A DNA stretch of 64,000 nucleotides from Campylobacter helveticus (GTDB lineage Bacteria; Campylobacterota; Campylobacteria; Campylobacterales; Campylobacteraceae). The notes beneath the pieces were generated by a model. The model was not told where the DNA came from, did not search any database, and worked only from the letters and a program-made list of their open reading frames with translations. The stretch is from NCBI RefSeq assembly GCF_002080395.1, contig NZ_CP020478.1:570886-634885 (forward strand), read 5' to 3'. Positions 43,490 through 53,877 of the stretch are shown here, piece after piece (the first letter of the stretch is position 1; every line of letters begins with the position of its first letter). Made by a program: the position numbers and the translations under genes.

Positions 43490-46400
43490 TCATCCTATAT
43501 ATAAACCATCTTCCATAATGATAGTTGTAGCTAGTCTGCCTATAAACTTATTAGAATAATCTTGGGATTTATTAGTATCATCGCTTTCTTCATCATCATT
43601 TTCGTTTTTTCTTTCATTATTAACATCTTCATTGCTTATCCCCCTATACATCACTTCCAAATTATGTTGTCCTATGGCTTCTAAATTTTCCATCAATCTT
43701 CTTGCCTTTTGCCTATCTTCTATGAAATTACCTTTTTCATCTTGGGTAGTATTATAAATTCCATTTGCATATTCGTATAAAATTTGTATAGTATCATTAT
43801 AAGCTAAGATAGGATGTTGCTTTATTTTAGGATTTTGTGTTTTATACTCTTCTTTTTTTTGAAAATTTTCTAGCTTGTATATGTTACAATTTCTAAGTTC
43901 TATATAATTTTTTTCAAAAAATTCCATGTCATTTAAGATGTATTTGCCTTCATTGATTTTATCTTCCATAAAAGCACTTCTTTTTTCATCTAAAATGATA
44001 TAAGATAAAAGCCTTCTTAAAGTAAATTCTCTAGCTTCACTTGAAGTCGTAGCACAAGCAATACTAGGATAGTAGTTAAGCCCACCCGTGCATAATAAAG
44101 AGCCAAAAATAAATTGAGATAAATCAAAACTCATAAATCTAGAATTTATCAATAAAGGATAGGTTAAGTATTCTTCTTTTTTTACGGCTAAAGGAAAATC
44201 ATAATTGTAAGTAAATTTTTCATACATTAGTTTTTCATATAAAATTTTTAATCTTCCATAATTTGTAGGTAAAAGCGTATCAATCAAAGAACTTGCTAAA
44301 TTTTTTAATATATCTGCACTTAAATTTTTACCCATTTTAATGGAAAAATCGAGCGCTAATTGCTTTTTTGCTTTTGATATCAGATGAATTTGTTTGGCTT
44401 TATCTAATCTTGAAAAACTTTTTGATTTTTTTAATTCACTTGCATATTCTAATTGATTAAAATAATAATAATTTGTTCCTATTTGATATAAAAAAAGTTT
44501 ATTGAGTGGCTTTTTGCTTTTCGGGTTAATTTTTATAAAACGCCCTTTAGGATTAAGCGCATAAAATATCCCTAGTTCTTTAAAAAAATGTGCTTTAAAA
44601 CTAGAAAATAATTTATTACCATAATGCTTTTTATCAAAGCTTGAATCTGCAAAAAATAAAATCATTTTTTTAAAAAAATCAGGCTGACTCATAAAAAATT
44701 CTGTAAAAGGAAAAAGTTGATTAATAATGCTAAAAAAAGTAATATCTAAGGATAATTTCGCAAGTTCATTATTAAGCATAATATCTTGAATACTTTTATC
44801 TAAATCTTTTTTTGAAGGAAGGGTTTTGTTTGTTTGTATATTTTCTTCAAATTCAATCTTATCATCAAAGCTTTCATTTAAGGTATTTAAAAAATTTACA
44901 TAAGTTCGATTCTCTTCTTCAAAATCATTTTCAAACATATCTTTAGCTAATTCATCTAAATAAATGACTTCACTTATTCTATTTTCTTTATCTGCTTGTA
45001 AATCTAATTCTTTATTGATGAAAATATATTTTTTTTCATTATCAAGCATAATATAAGATTCTAAAAAAATAACTTTTAATTTATTAATGTGATTAAGACT
45101 AAGTGCTTGGTAATAACATAATCCTCTATCAGAGTATATTTCATACTTATATTCTTCAAATTCTTTTTGAAAAATATATAAAGCACAAGTTGCTAAAAAC
45201 AAATGCAAGGTGGAATATTCGTATAAATTTTGAACTGAATATGGAGCTAAGCTTTTATTCATATCGTCAAAATAATCATTAAAAAGTTCTATATATTCTT
45301 CTACTTTTTCTTTTTCTTTTTCACTAATTTCTTCAAGTTCTTTGGGTAATTTAAAAAAGCTATTAAGGTAATGCATACTCTCAATTTTTAAATATCCAAG
45401 ATTTTTATGGTTTTGATAAAATTCTTTATCAAGCTTTACAAAAGGACAAAGCTGTAATATAAAATCATCTTCATTTTTAATATCTCTTTCTATAAAGTAA
45501 GAACCATAATCTCTTTTGCTAGGAAATTTTTCTTTTAATTCAAGCTTTTCATTTTTTGTAAGAGCTTTAGGACGATTTTTTATTTTTGCTCCTAATTTTT
45601 TTTGATATAAGTCCTCGCAAAGCCCAGCATTATTAAGTTGTGATGGATTAGTAATAAATAAATAGTTTTTGCCCATTTTGGTTGTATTGATTTGATTGGT
45701 ATTTTTTTTATCCAGAATCATTTCTACTAGCATTGAAGAATTTAAATCAGGATATTCTGCATAAAAGAAATGATTAAGTGCAACAATCTTTAAATTGATA
45801 GCTTTTTTTAGTGTTGTATCAGGATTATTTAAACTAGAATTAACCAAAAGCGTGTTGTCTAATTTTTCATTTTCAAAATTTTGATTTTTTTCTAAAAAAT
45901 TATCAAAAATGCCTTGAAATTTTTCATCTAAAATAACTTTATAAAAGCTATTTTTATAAAGACTAATAGAAGGTGCGTTAATATAAGATGAAAAATCTAA
46001 TAATATTTTATCGTCTATAATTAATACATCGGATAAAATTTCTTCATTACATAAAGCAATAATAGGATAAAGTTTGCTAGTGATAAGTTCTAAAAGCGGA
46101 TAAGCAAAATCATAATAATATTTTTTTTCCTTATACTCTTCATACTCGGAGTAAGAATTATAAGCCTCAAACAATGTATTTGCGACAAAAACATAAGGAT
46201 TTTTTTTGATTAAAGAAATGGGCTTTTTAAGATTGATTATAGAATCTAATATATTGATAAAAAATTTTGCTATAGCTCTAATAATTTGCTTATATTCATC
46301 ATCATTAGATTGGGCGATATTTTTTAAAAGTGTATTAAAAAGTGTATCTAGGGCAACTTGTATCCTTGGTTTTATCTCTTGTTCAAAATAATTAGATTCC

Positions 46401-46810
46401 TTAATGCTTTTTAGCAATACATTTAATTCTTTTTGAATTTCTTTTAAAAAATTTTCGATATTTTTTTCATTATTTTCATTAATAATTTTATTCAGTGTTT
46501 TATTTTCATTTTGATTGATTGCATTATTTAAAAGCTTTAAATTGTTATAGATGATTTTTTTAATACTAGATAAATTTTGTTCTTTTGTGATTTCATCTTT
46601 ATCGGTTTGATTTAAATATATAATTTTAAAAGTTTTTTTGAAATCATATTGAATATCACGCAAAATTTTATATAAAGAATTATTAGCTTTATTATATCCA
46701 TCAAAATCGTTGCATATAAAAATAATTTTATTAGCATTTTTTGTAAGATTTTTTAGCTCGATTTCTAAGTTATGACTTGACGAAATTAAAGTAAAATTTT
46801 TTATTTTCAC
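43490..46810 (-). CDS. Large hypothetical protein of the PAAR cassette (1106 aa)
   Basis: 1106 residues from a GTG start overlapping the stop of the PAAR-like gene upstream by 4 bases. It is Lys/Asn/Glu-rich, with no signal peptide. There is a hydrophobic stretch in FGSLLCTGGLNYYPSIACATT near residue 930 but no convincing membrane domain. The C-terminus is acidic (NDDEESDD). No family recognised. Tight coupling to a PAAR-like gene and to the 432-aa gene suggests an effector or an effector-loading protein. Confidence 0.62.
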   Translation of the reverse strand: MKIKNFTLISSSHNLEIELKNLTKNANKIIFICNDFDGYNKANNSLYKILRDIQYDFKKTFKIIYLNQTDKDEITKEQNLSSIKKIIYNNLKLLNNAINQNENKTLNKIINENNEKNIENFLKEIQKELNVLLKSIKESNYFEQEIKPRIQVALDTLFNTLLKNIAQSNDDEYKQIIRAIAKFFINILDSIINLKKPISLIKKNPYVFVANTLFEAYNSYSEYEEYKEKKYYYDFAYPLLELITSKLYPIIALCNEEILSDVLIIDDKILLDFSSYINAPSISLYKNSFYKVILDEKFQGIFDNFLEKNQNFENEKLDNTLLVNSSLNNPDTTLKKAINLKIVALNHFFYAEYPDLNSSMLVEMILDKKNTNQINTTKMGKNYLFITNPSQLNNAGLCEDLYQKKLGAKIKNRPKALTKNEKLELKEKFPSKRDYGSYFIERDIKNEDDFILQLCPFVKLDKEFYQNHKNLGYLKIESMHYLNSFFKLPKELEEISEKEKEKVEEYIELFNDYFDDMNKSLAPYSVQNLYEYSTLHLFLATCALYIFQKEFEEYKYEIYSDRGLCYYQALSLNHINKLKVIFLESYIMLDNEKKYIFINKELDLQADKENRISEVIYLDELAKDMFENDFEEENRTYVNFLNTLNESFDDKIEFEENIQTNKTLPSKKDLDKSIQDIMLNNELAKLSLDITFFSIINQLFPFTEFFMSQPDFFKKMILFFADSSFDKKHYGNKLFSSFKAHFFKELGIFYALNPKGRFIKINPKSKKPLNKLFLYQIGTNYYYFNQLEYASELKKSKSFSRLDKAKQIHLISKAKKQLALDFSIKMGKNLSADILKNLASSLIDTLLPTNYGRLKILYEKLMYEKFTYNYDFPLAVKKEEYLTYPLLINSRFMSFDLSQFIFGSLLCTGGLNYYPSIACATTSSEAREFTLRRLLSYIILDEKRSAFMEDKINEGKYILNDMEFFEKNYIELRNCNIYKLENFQKKEEYKTQNPKIKQHPILAYNDTIQILYEYANGIYNTTQDEKGNFIEDRQKARRLMENLEAIGQHNLEVMYRGISNEDVNNERKNENDDEESDDTNKSQDYSNKFIGRLATTIIMEDGLYIG

Positions 46811-48714
46811 ATTTCAATCCCATTTACCACCACAAATTTACAAACAAAAACCCCTTGCTTTCTATCTTCATCTTCTAAGATTTCATCTAGTCCTTTTGCA
46901 ATTTGAAGTTTTAGATTGTGCATTTTAGCAGGAGTTAAAAAACAAAAATGATATGTCATTAATTCTTTATTATCTTCTAAAGTATTTTTAATGATTTTAT
47001 CATATGTATGTAATTGTTTAAAATATCCTGCTCCTAGATTTTTGTTTTCAAATTCTTTATAAGCATCTTTATGAATTTTAGCAATGTTTTTTGGGATGAT
47101 AAAATAAAGCTTAATTAAATTTGTGTCAAGGCTAAGGTTTAGTTCTTTAAATTCATAATCTTTACTAAAGTCTTGTTTGAATTGATTAAGAAGATTAATG
47201 TCCTCTATATCTCTTAAATCTTTTTGGAGAATATTTAATTCACTTAAAGCTTTATCTTGCTCTTTTCTTTCATTATTGATTAAAAGATTATAGATGGGTA
47301 AATTATCTTTTTGAAATCTATCACTTTTATAATGCAATCTTATCATAGGCTCTTGAAGTTTTGTTAAGCTTTTGCTTTGTTGTTCTAATCCCTCTAAAGG
47401 ATTAAAACTATGATCAAAAATAAATTGATTGAGCTTAGGCACACACTTTAAAGCAAAGCCTTGATTTGTGATTGAATTACTCACTAATTCTTGCAAGATA
47501 ACAAATTCATCATTAACTTTCTTTTGAGATAAAGAACCTTTAACATTGACAACACGAGTGCAAGGAACACTCACCCCTGCTATGGTATGAGAACAGCCTT
47601 GTATCTTTGAATTTAAATAATCACTTTCCAAGATTAAAGGCACTCCATTTGATTTAAAGCTTTTTCCTTTGTTTGATTTAAGGATTACCTTACCTCCGTG
47701 AGGACATCTAATCACATCATCTTCAAGCACAGCATATAAAGAAGCTTTGCTTTGTTTGGCTTTTATTTCTAGTGCTTTGTTTTGATTTAAGGTTAATCTT
47801 GTTTGTTCTAGTGTTTTGATGTTTTCTTTATGGGTGAGTTTAAGTTTAATCTTTAAGCTTTCATTACTAAGAGAGTAGTTTAAAAGTGTTAAGGTAAGGT
47901 TATGAAGATAAATAGTGAGTTTTCCCTTATCAAGTGTTTCATCTTTAGGGGCAAAGTAATAACTTGGTTGTTCTTGTTTAATGTTTCCTTCTTTGTCTAA
48001 TTCTCCAAAGAAGAAAGGATGGTTGGGGAGTTCTTGGGAGCCTGTAAGGAGGGTGGAGTAAAAAAATATTCTTGTATCAAGTTCTTTTAAATTTATACCA
48101 TACTCTTCCTCTAAGTCTTTTATGTCTATGCAAGTTTTATCTTTAGTGAAGATATCGCAATGATTATCATAGATATGGATAAGGTTGGACATAGAAATGA
48201 AAGAAGTATTGCTAGTATTAGATTGTAAATTTTTAAGATTGATTTTGTCTAGGAAGATGATTTTATGATTTGTGTTTTGAGAAGAAAGAAAGATTGTGTT
48301 GGTAGGTTTGTTGTAAAAATTTTTTTCATGATTTAAATTTCTAAAAGCAAACTCTAGCTCTTTTTGATTGATAATATTAGTTTGATTATATTTTTCATAA
48401 AATTTCCTAAGTTTTTGCTCTTTCTCATTTTTTAAAATCATCATAGTTTTATATAAAGATTTTCGGGCGTTTAGGTAGGGAGTATTTAAAGAATCTTGAT
48501 ACAAACAAAAAATTTTGAAAAAAGTAGATTTGTAATTGAAATGATTTTTTCGTGAAATTTCATTGATAAGAGGCTCCCCTTTTATATCAACAGCAATTAA
48601 TTCATTGCAAGTATAAAGACAATACAAATAAGCCATTTTAGAAGTTTTTGTCAAAGAATTTATTTCATCAAATGAAATTTCTTTAAAACGCGATGAGTAA
48701 GATTTATCTTGCAT
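46807..48714 (-). CDS. PAAR-like (DUF4280-type) protein, long form
   Basis: 635 residues and the most complete copy of the repeated module. It has a unique N-terminal part (about 210 residues), then the shared block from FYSTLLTGSQELPNHPFFFG through the metal-binding-like PAAR core (IRCPHGGKVILKS, IQGCSHTIAG, VPCTRVV), and a C-terminal domain also seen, more diverged, in the 477-type copy at 54926. PAAR-like proteins sharpen the VgrG spike tip and carry effectors. Directly downstream come the 1106- and 432-residue genes. Bases 47291-48042 are repeated at 55461-56212. Confidence 0.75.
   Translation of the reverse strand: MQDKSYSSRFKEISFDEINSLTKTSKMAYLYCLYTCNELIAVDIKGEPLINEISRKNHFNYKSTFFKIFCLYQDSLNTPYLNARKSLYKTMMILKNEKEQKLRKFYEKYNQTNIINQKELEFAFRNLNHEKNFYNKPTNTIFLSSQNTNHKIIFLDKINLKNLQSNTSNTSFISMSNLIHIYDNHCDIFTKDKTCIDIKDLEEEYGINLKELDTRIFFYSTLLTGSQELPNHPFFFGELDKEGNIKQEQPSYYFAPKDETLDKGKLTIYLHNLTLTLLNYSLSNESLKIKLKLTHKENIKTLEQTRLTLNQNKALEIKAKQSKASLYAVLEDDVIRCPHGGKVILKSNKGKSFKSNGVPLILESDYLNSKIQGCSHTIAGVSVPCTRVVNVKGSLSQKKVNDEFVILQELVSNSITNQGFALKCVPKLNQFIFDHSFNPLEGLEQQSKSLTKLQEPMIRLHYKSDRFQKDNLPIYNLLINNERKEQDKALSELNILQKDLRDIEDINLLNQFKQDFSKDYEFKELNLSLDTNLIKLYFIIPKNIAKIHKDAYKEFENKNLGAGYFKQLHTYDKIIKNTLEDNKELMTYHFCFLTPAKMHNLKLQIAKGLDEILEDEDRKQGVFVCKFVVVNGIEM
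47291..48042. repeat. PAAR module repeat, copy 1
   Basis: 752 bases that recur at 55461-56212 with a constant offset of 8170; parts recur at 51130-51747 and 58903-59339. Encodes the shared block of the PAAR-like proteins. Confidence 0.85.
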
Positions 48715-48723
48715 ATTTTTCCC

Positions 48724-49551
48724 TTAATGATTCAAAATATTTTCAAAATCTTGCCTACTAGGAAATTCTAATAAAGTAAGTAAAGGCACAGATAGCAAAA
48801 TAATACTCATTAAACAACCAAAAATAAAAATGGTATAAGTTTTGTGAGATTTTATTTTTAAATTTATTTTTGAATTTTGCTTTTGATAGATTTTGCTTAT
48901 TATAAATAAATATACTATGAAGCTTATAAAATAAAATGGTATTGCAAGTATCAAAGTGAAAAATAAAAAAAATATTTCTCTTTCAAAAAGTTCAGGAATA
49001 ATAAAAGGCAAAATGGTAGCAAAAGCGAGTATAGCGGCTATGAATATAGGCTTGAGAGTTCTTATTGTATTTGCAATTTTTATTTGCGAAAAATTTTTAA
49101 TTATATATATAGACAATAAAGAAAAAACAATATAAGCTGGTAAAAAAGCAAAAAGACTAGACTGCATATGGATCAATAAAATATTAAGCAAGGCTTCTTT
49201 TTGGCTCATATTTGCAGGATGATTATCATCGTAAATAGCCATAATTTCTTCTTTATCGTAAGGAGAGAATGGAAAAGCCATATATGTAAATTTTTGAAAA
49301 TAAAAACTATCAAGGTTGATACTTGAACCTATTAGACATTCAAATGCAACAAATGGAAGAAAAACACCTAGTGCATAGTATAAAGCAAATTTTTTATCAT
49401 ACAAAATATTTTTACAAATAAAGTTATTGCATACATAAAAAGCCAAATATATAAATATAAAATAACAACTCCATAACAAAGAATTATGAAAAATTCCTGC
49501 AATAATCCAAAAAATCCCATAAATAAAACTAAAATAAGCTATTTCCATCAA
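48724..49551 (-). CDS. Polytopic membrane protein, candidate immunity protein
   Basis: 275 residues with about six membrane helices (starting AYFSFIYGIFWIIAGIFHNS). No family recognised. It follows the 507-type effector candidate by 9 bases and precedes the next PAAR-like gene by 9. Placement directly after a putative toxin suggests immunity in the inner membrane. Confidence 0.6.
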   Translation of the reverse strand: MMEIAYFSFIYGIFWIIAGIFHNSLLWSCYFIFIYLAFYVCNNFICKNILYDKKFALYYALGVFLPFVAFECLIGSSINLDSFYFQKFTYMAFPFSPYDKEEIMAIYDDNHPANMSQKEALLNILLIHMQSSLFAFLPAYIVFSLLSIYIIKNFSQIKIANTIRTLKPIFIAAILAFATILPFIIPELFEREIFFLFFTLILAIPFYFISFIVYLFIISKIYQKQNSKINLKIKSHKTYTIFIFGCLMSIILLSVPLLTLLEFPSRQDFENILNH

Positions 49552-49560
49552 AAACCTTTT

Positions 49561-51066
49561 TCAAAGATTGTGGTGGATAGGTTCATTTGTAAAATCAATT
49601 TTTTTTATAAAATTATCACTAAATACCCTAAAGTCCAAACCATAAGGAGTGAATTTTTGATAGTCTTGATAATCTTGATTATAAATATAGTATCGATTTG
49701 TTTTTTTAGCTTGCAAAACATCTTCTATCGTTATATTTGGTATCGCATAGCCCAAGTATTCAATACTCTTATAAGTATCCATTTGTCTTATAGAACCCCA
49801 TATGCTAAAACTCTTTTCATTAAAATCCCAAGCCCCGACAGGCTGTCCAAGTTTAATAATATTACCATTATCATCAAATTCGTGCGATTGGTCTAAAAAA
49901 TCAAAGCTATCATAAACATAAGCAAATATTTCATTAACTCTAAAAGAAATGCGATGGCTTTCATCCTTTTTTATTGTTATATTTATAGGTACATAATTTA
50001 TTGAAAACTTTCCACTGCAAGCATAAAGAGCTAAATTTTTTTGAAAATTCATTTGAACTTTGTTATATGTTTGATTTGATTGATGTATGGCAAAGTTATT
50101 TGGATGAAATAAAGTAAATTTTTCAAGTAAAGATAAGGTTCTAAAGTCATTTTGTAAGGTTTTATATGACATTTGATTTGAAAAACTATATTTTAGATAC
50201 TCAAAAGCCTTATTCATAAAAAAACTATCCGTAACGCTAAAAGTTTGGCAGTTTAAATTATCTATTTCGAAAGGCTTACAATACTTTGTAAGTTTGTATC
50301 CAAAAGGAGTTTCCCCCTTACTTAAAAGATAAGATTTTGCATTTTCATTACTTCTGTTTTCTCGTATATCAATGGCAAAATAAAAATCATATTCGCCACT
50401 AGATAAATTATGCAAAATTTTTGCATTTTGTGGAGCGAATAAAATATTTTCTATTTGTTTTTTAAATTTATTCGTATAAATCATATCTTTAAAAAAAATT
50501 TTTTCATTATCTTTTAACAAAGGAAATTGCATATAAAACTTATCCCAATCTAGTGTGGTATAAAATCTAATAAGACGCTTTTCTTCTCTAATAAGATTTT
50601 CATTATATCCTGCATTATAAGAATATAATTCAGCTCTTTTTCTTAATTCATAAGGGCTGAAATTTTGACCAATCTTTTTATCTTTTTCCTCTAAGTTTGT
50701 TGGATATGGGGTATAGTGTAAAACAAGAGGCTCTATGCCCTTGCTTTGTAAGAAATTTTGTATCTCTTTTAGTTTTTGTTCATTGCTAGGCTTATCTTGC
50801 TTTATGGAGAGTTGATAGTTTTGTATAGTATCCATCTTGGGACTATTTTGCCACAAAAATTGCAAATTGTAGCTCACCGCCCAGCCAAGTGCTGCCACTT
50901 CATTGCCGTTTTCCTTATAGTATTTAAATTCATTGTAGCAACACTCTAATTTTGTGGAAAGTATCGAATGGTCGTAAAAATTAGTTTCTTGAATTATTTT
51001 ATCGTTGCTTGTTTCTGCATTTATATGATCAAGCCCTAAAGTTTGAAAAAAATCACCTTCATTCAT
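49561..51066 (-). CDS. Candidate T6SS effector (DUF6402-like C-terminus)
   Basis: 501 residues from the ATG at 51066, chosen because GGAG sits five bases upstream; an ATG six codons earlier lacks an RBS. The C-terminal 150 residues carry ACSGKFSINYVPINITIKK, VYDSFDFLDQS and LGQPVGAWDF, a pattern I associate with the T6SS-linked DUF6402 family, though this is from memory. No enzymatic motif is evident. It lies directly after a PAAR-like gene and before a six-helix membrane protein. Confidence 0.6.
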   Translation of the reverse strand: MNEGDFFQTLGLDHINAETSNDKIIQETNFYDHSILSTKLECCYNEFKYYKENGNEVAALGWAVSYNLQFLWQNSPKMDTIQNYQLSIKQDKPSNEQKLKEIQNFLQSKGIEPLVLHYTPYPTNLEEKDKKIGQNFSPYELRKRAELYSYNAGYNENLIREEKRLIRFYTTLDWDKFYMQFPLLKDNEKIFFKDMIYTNKFKKQIENILFAPQNAKILHNLSSGEYDFYFAIDIRENRSNENAKSYLLSKGETPFGYKLTKYCKPFEIDNLNCQTFSVTDSFFMNKAFEYLKYSFSNQMSYKTLQNDFRTLSLLEKFTLFHPNNFAIHQSNQTYNKVQMNFQKNLALYACSGKFSINYVPINITIKKDESHRISFRVNEIFAYVYDSFDFLDQSHEFDDNGNIIKLGQPVGAWDFNEKSFSIWGSIRQMDTYKSIEYLGYAIPNITIEDVLQAKKTNRYYIYNQDYQDYQKFTPYGLDFRVFSDNFIKKIDFTNEPIHHNL

Positions 51067-51120
51067 AATGTCTCCAAAATGCAACGCACAAATTTAATAG
51101 TATCTTATCAAATTATAATT

Positions 51121-51921
51121 TCAACTATGTAAAGCAAAGCCTTGATTTGTGATTGAATTACTCACTAATTCTTGCAAGATAACAAATTCATCATTAACTT
51201 TCTTTTGAGATAAAGAACCTTTAACATTGACAACACGAGTGCAAGGAACACTCACCCCTGCTATGGTATGAGAACAGCCTTGTATCTTTGAATTTAAATA
51301 ATCACTTTCCAAGATTAAAGGCACTCCATTTGATTTAAAGCTTTTTCCTTTGTTTGATTTAAGGATTACCTTACCTCCGTGAGGACATCTAATCACATCA
51401 TCTTCAAGCACAGCATATAAAGAAGCTTTGCTTTGTTTGGCTTTTATTTCTAGTGCTTTGTTTTGATTTAAGGTTAATCTTGTTTGTTCTAGTGTTTTGA
51501 TGTTTTCTTTATGGGTGAGTTTAAGTTTAATCTTTAAGCTTTCATTACTAAGAGAGTAGTTTAAAAGTGTTAAGGTAAGGTTATGAAGATAAATAGTGAG
51601 TTTTCCCTTATCAAGTGTTTCATCTTTAGGGGCAAAGTAATAACTTGGTTGTTCTTGTTTAATGTTTCCTTCTTTGTCTAATTCTCCAAAGAAGAAAGGA
51701 TGGTTGGGGAGTTCTTGGGAGCCTGTAAGGAGGGTGGAGTAAAAAAAGAGTGAAGGAGTGTAGCTTTGAAATTCTTCAAAGGTAAAATCCGCTGTTTTTT
51801 CTAGTCTAAAAAGTTCTTCATAAATACTTTGACAATCAATCACAGCCTTATCTTCACAAAGCAAATAGATGCTTTTTTTATCTTTATGGATAGAGTATAA
51901 AAAATTTTGACTTATCATCAT
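51121..51921 (-). CDS. PAAR-like protein, C-terminally shortened
   Basis: 266 residues. The N-terminus MMISQNFLYSIHKDKKSIYL differs from the 635-aa form, but residues 55-262 are the shared block with C179, C217 and C228 of the PAAR-like core. It ends NQGFALHS right after the core, where the long forms continue ALKCVPKLNQF; the sequence is switched at 51130. The core is complete, so it may still cap a VgrG. It lies 5 bases after the lipase gene. Confidence 0.7.
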   Translation of the reverse strand: MMISQNFLYSIHKDKKSIYLLCEDKAVIDCQSIYEELFRLEKTADFTFEEFQSYTPSLFFYSTLLTGSQELPNHPFFFGELDKEGNIKQEQPSYYFAPKDETLDKGKLTIYLHNLTLTLLNYSLSNESLKIKLKLTHKENIKTLEQTRLTLNQNKALEIKAKQSKASLYAVLEDDVIRCPHGGKVILKSNKGKSFKSNGVPLILESDYLNSKIQGCSHTIAGVSVPCTRVVNVKGSLSQKKVNDEFVILQELVSNSITNQGFALHS

Positions 51922-52568
51922 TTCCCTTAGGCAATATCCACTTTAGCTTTTCCATTAAAATATAATGCTTGAGAAATTTTACAAACTCCGCCTAAATATA
52001 ATTCATCCCAAATTTGATTGATTATATGATAGGCTTTTGAGTTGTATCCATAAATTTTATGGATATTATCAATTTTTTCAAGGCATTTTAAATCTTTATC
52101 AACGATGATAAAAATTCTAAATTCTCCAAGAGCGATTTTATAAGCTAAATTGTCTTTTTGATTGATAAAAGAGCAGTCTTTTCTATATTTATCAAAGTCA
52201 TTTTGATGAAGGATTAAAATATAATATTCTTTTTCTTGTGCTTTTAAGATGAAGTCTATGATTTCATCTTGCTTGATGATAGAGCTTTGATAAATGCTAG
52301 AATAATTTTCATCGGTATAATTTTCATTTTCTTGCATTATAAAAGCAATTTGAGAAAGAAAGAATTCAAAAGAATTTAATGCTTCATAATTATTTTTTGA
52401 AACATTTTTATTGATTTTATGATTTTTAGTAATAAAAGTTTTTGTATATATCTCAATATTTTTCATAAAATGATTTAAATTTTCTAAACTTTCTTTTAAA
52501 GAATTATTTTTGATTATTTTGTTTTCATTTTCTTTAAGTTCTAAAAGATAAGTATAAAAATAAAGAGT
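51130..52568. repeat. PAAR/lipase repeat, copy 2
   Basis: Bases 51130-51747 repeat PAAR copy 1; bases 51311-52568 recur at 58903-60160 (offset 7592), covering most of a PAAR-like gene and the lipase C-terminal domain. Confidence 0.85.
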
Positions 52569-53864
52569 TTGAGTAAGGGGGATAATGGAGTGGTCTCCTG
52601 TCATTCCGGAGCTTGTATTGATTGTATGAAGCAATGTTGTATCGCCATATTGATTGTCTTGGTGTAATCCTAGCTTAATCCCTAGTTTTGATATAGGAGA
52701 GCCTATATACCATTCGTTTTTATATTCATTATTACTTGATTCACAATGATAGATAGAATCTTGAATTGAGAGTTTATATATATATCTTTCATCTCCTTTA
52801 AGTTTAAAATTTTGAGGTGCTCTCCTATCTTCTTTAAAATATTGCCAATAATTATAAGCAAGTTGTCTATAATATGGTGCAATATCTGCTAAAATAGGAG
52901 TAGCATTAATATTGAGTGCCATCATCGTTGTATTAGTAGAAACACTCATTATTATCCCATAGTATTGACTTTGTTTTTCTTGGATTATCTTATGTAATAT
53001 CTCTTGTATCTTACTTTCTAAGAAAGCATTATCCTTGCCTAAATCTCTTGCTCTATTTGCTATATTTTTTATTTCTTCTTTTATAAATCTTTCTTGTTGT
53101 TCTTTGCTATGAAATACAAAGAGTTTTACTATATAATCATAAGGAGGTATTATCTTTCTAGCTCCAGGCGCATTAAAAGTATATAAAGCTTTAATATTAT
53201 TTCTATTTTTATCATCACATAAACTTAAAGTAAGTATTTGAGCTAGAGCTCCACCTAGAGAGTGTCCTGTAATGTTAAGAGAATCTTTTTCTTTGATTTG
53301 TGGATAATCTTTAATACAAGCTTCATAAAAGTTTATCATATCTTCATATTGTGCTTTAGGTACAGAACCCACAGCCAAAGAAGCATCAGCTACAAACAAA
53401 TCTTTGAAAGAACTTATTTCTGTTCCTCTAATGGCTAAAATATAATTGATATAGCCGTATTCACTTGTATAGCTAATCTCTTTAGATTCTGTATTCTTTT
53501 GTTTTCTTTTTTCTCCAAATAAAGTTGCAGAAAAACCTGAATTTGTATTAGGGCAATGTTTTAATAAATCATAGCGGGAAAAGAATTGTTTGGCTTGGGT
53601 TGGTGAAAAGTCGCCTTTGAGTTTGCCGATAGTAATTTCTTTCTTAAAAAATAAGTCGTATTGATATACTTCGTAATCTTTATAAGTCAAGTCCAATATA
53701 TCGGTTTGAGCAATACACTTATTAGACAAACTGCCTTCTATAGTCTTGTCTTTAATTTTAATAAAAGAATCCTTATTATTTGTTACCAAATCAAAATGCC
53801 CATAACTAGCTTGAGCTAATTCTGCGTTATCTCTGAGCTTTTTTATCATCTTTCTATTTTCCAT
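51927..53864 (-). CDS. Class-3 lipase effector (Tle-like), 645 aa
   Basis: 645 residues from the ATG at 53864, preceded by TAAGGATA; upstream in-frame codons overlap the previous gene. The alpha/beta-hydrolase nucleophile is Ser202 in NITGHSLGGALAQI, preceded by LAIRGTEIS and followed by YTFNAPGARK; a candidate catalytic His lies in TGDHSIIPL. Residues about 430-645 form a domain identical to that of the lipase at 59519. No signal peptide. Likely a phospholipase delivered by T6SS. The membrane-anchored protein upstream (53878) is the probable immunity factor. Confidence 0.78.
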   Translation of the reverse strand: MENRKMIKKLRDNAELAQASYGHFDLVTNNKDSFIKIKDKTIEGSLSNKCIAQTDILDLTYKDYEVYQYDLFFKKEITIGKLKGDFSPTQAKQFFSRYDLLKHCPNTNSGFSATLFGEKRKQKNTESKEISYTSEYGYINYILAIRGTEISSFKDLFVADASLAVGSVPKAQYEDMINFYEACIKDYPQIKEKDSLNITGHSLGGALAQILTLSLCDDKNRNNIKALYTFNAPGARKIIPPYDYIVKLFVFHSKEQQERFIKEEIKNIANRARDLGKDNAFLESKIQEILHKIIQEKQSQYYGIIMSVSTNTTMMALNINATPILADIAPYYRQLAYNYWQYFKEDRRAPQNFKLKGDERYIYKLSIQDSIYHCESSNNEYKNEWYIGSPISKLGIKLGLHQDNQYGDTTLLHTINTSSGMTGDHSIIPLTQTLYFYTYLLELKENENKIIKNNSLKESLENLNHFMKNIEIYTKTFITKNHKINKNVSKNNYEALNSFEFFLSQIAFIMQENENYTDENYSSIYQSSIIKQDEIIDFILKAQEKEYYILILHQNDFDKYRKDCSFINQKDNLAYKIALGEFRIFIIVDKDLKCLEKIDNIHKIYGYNSKAYHIINQIWDELYLGGVCKISQALYFNGKAKVDIA

Positions 53865-53877
53865 TTGTATCCTTAAA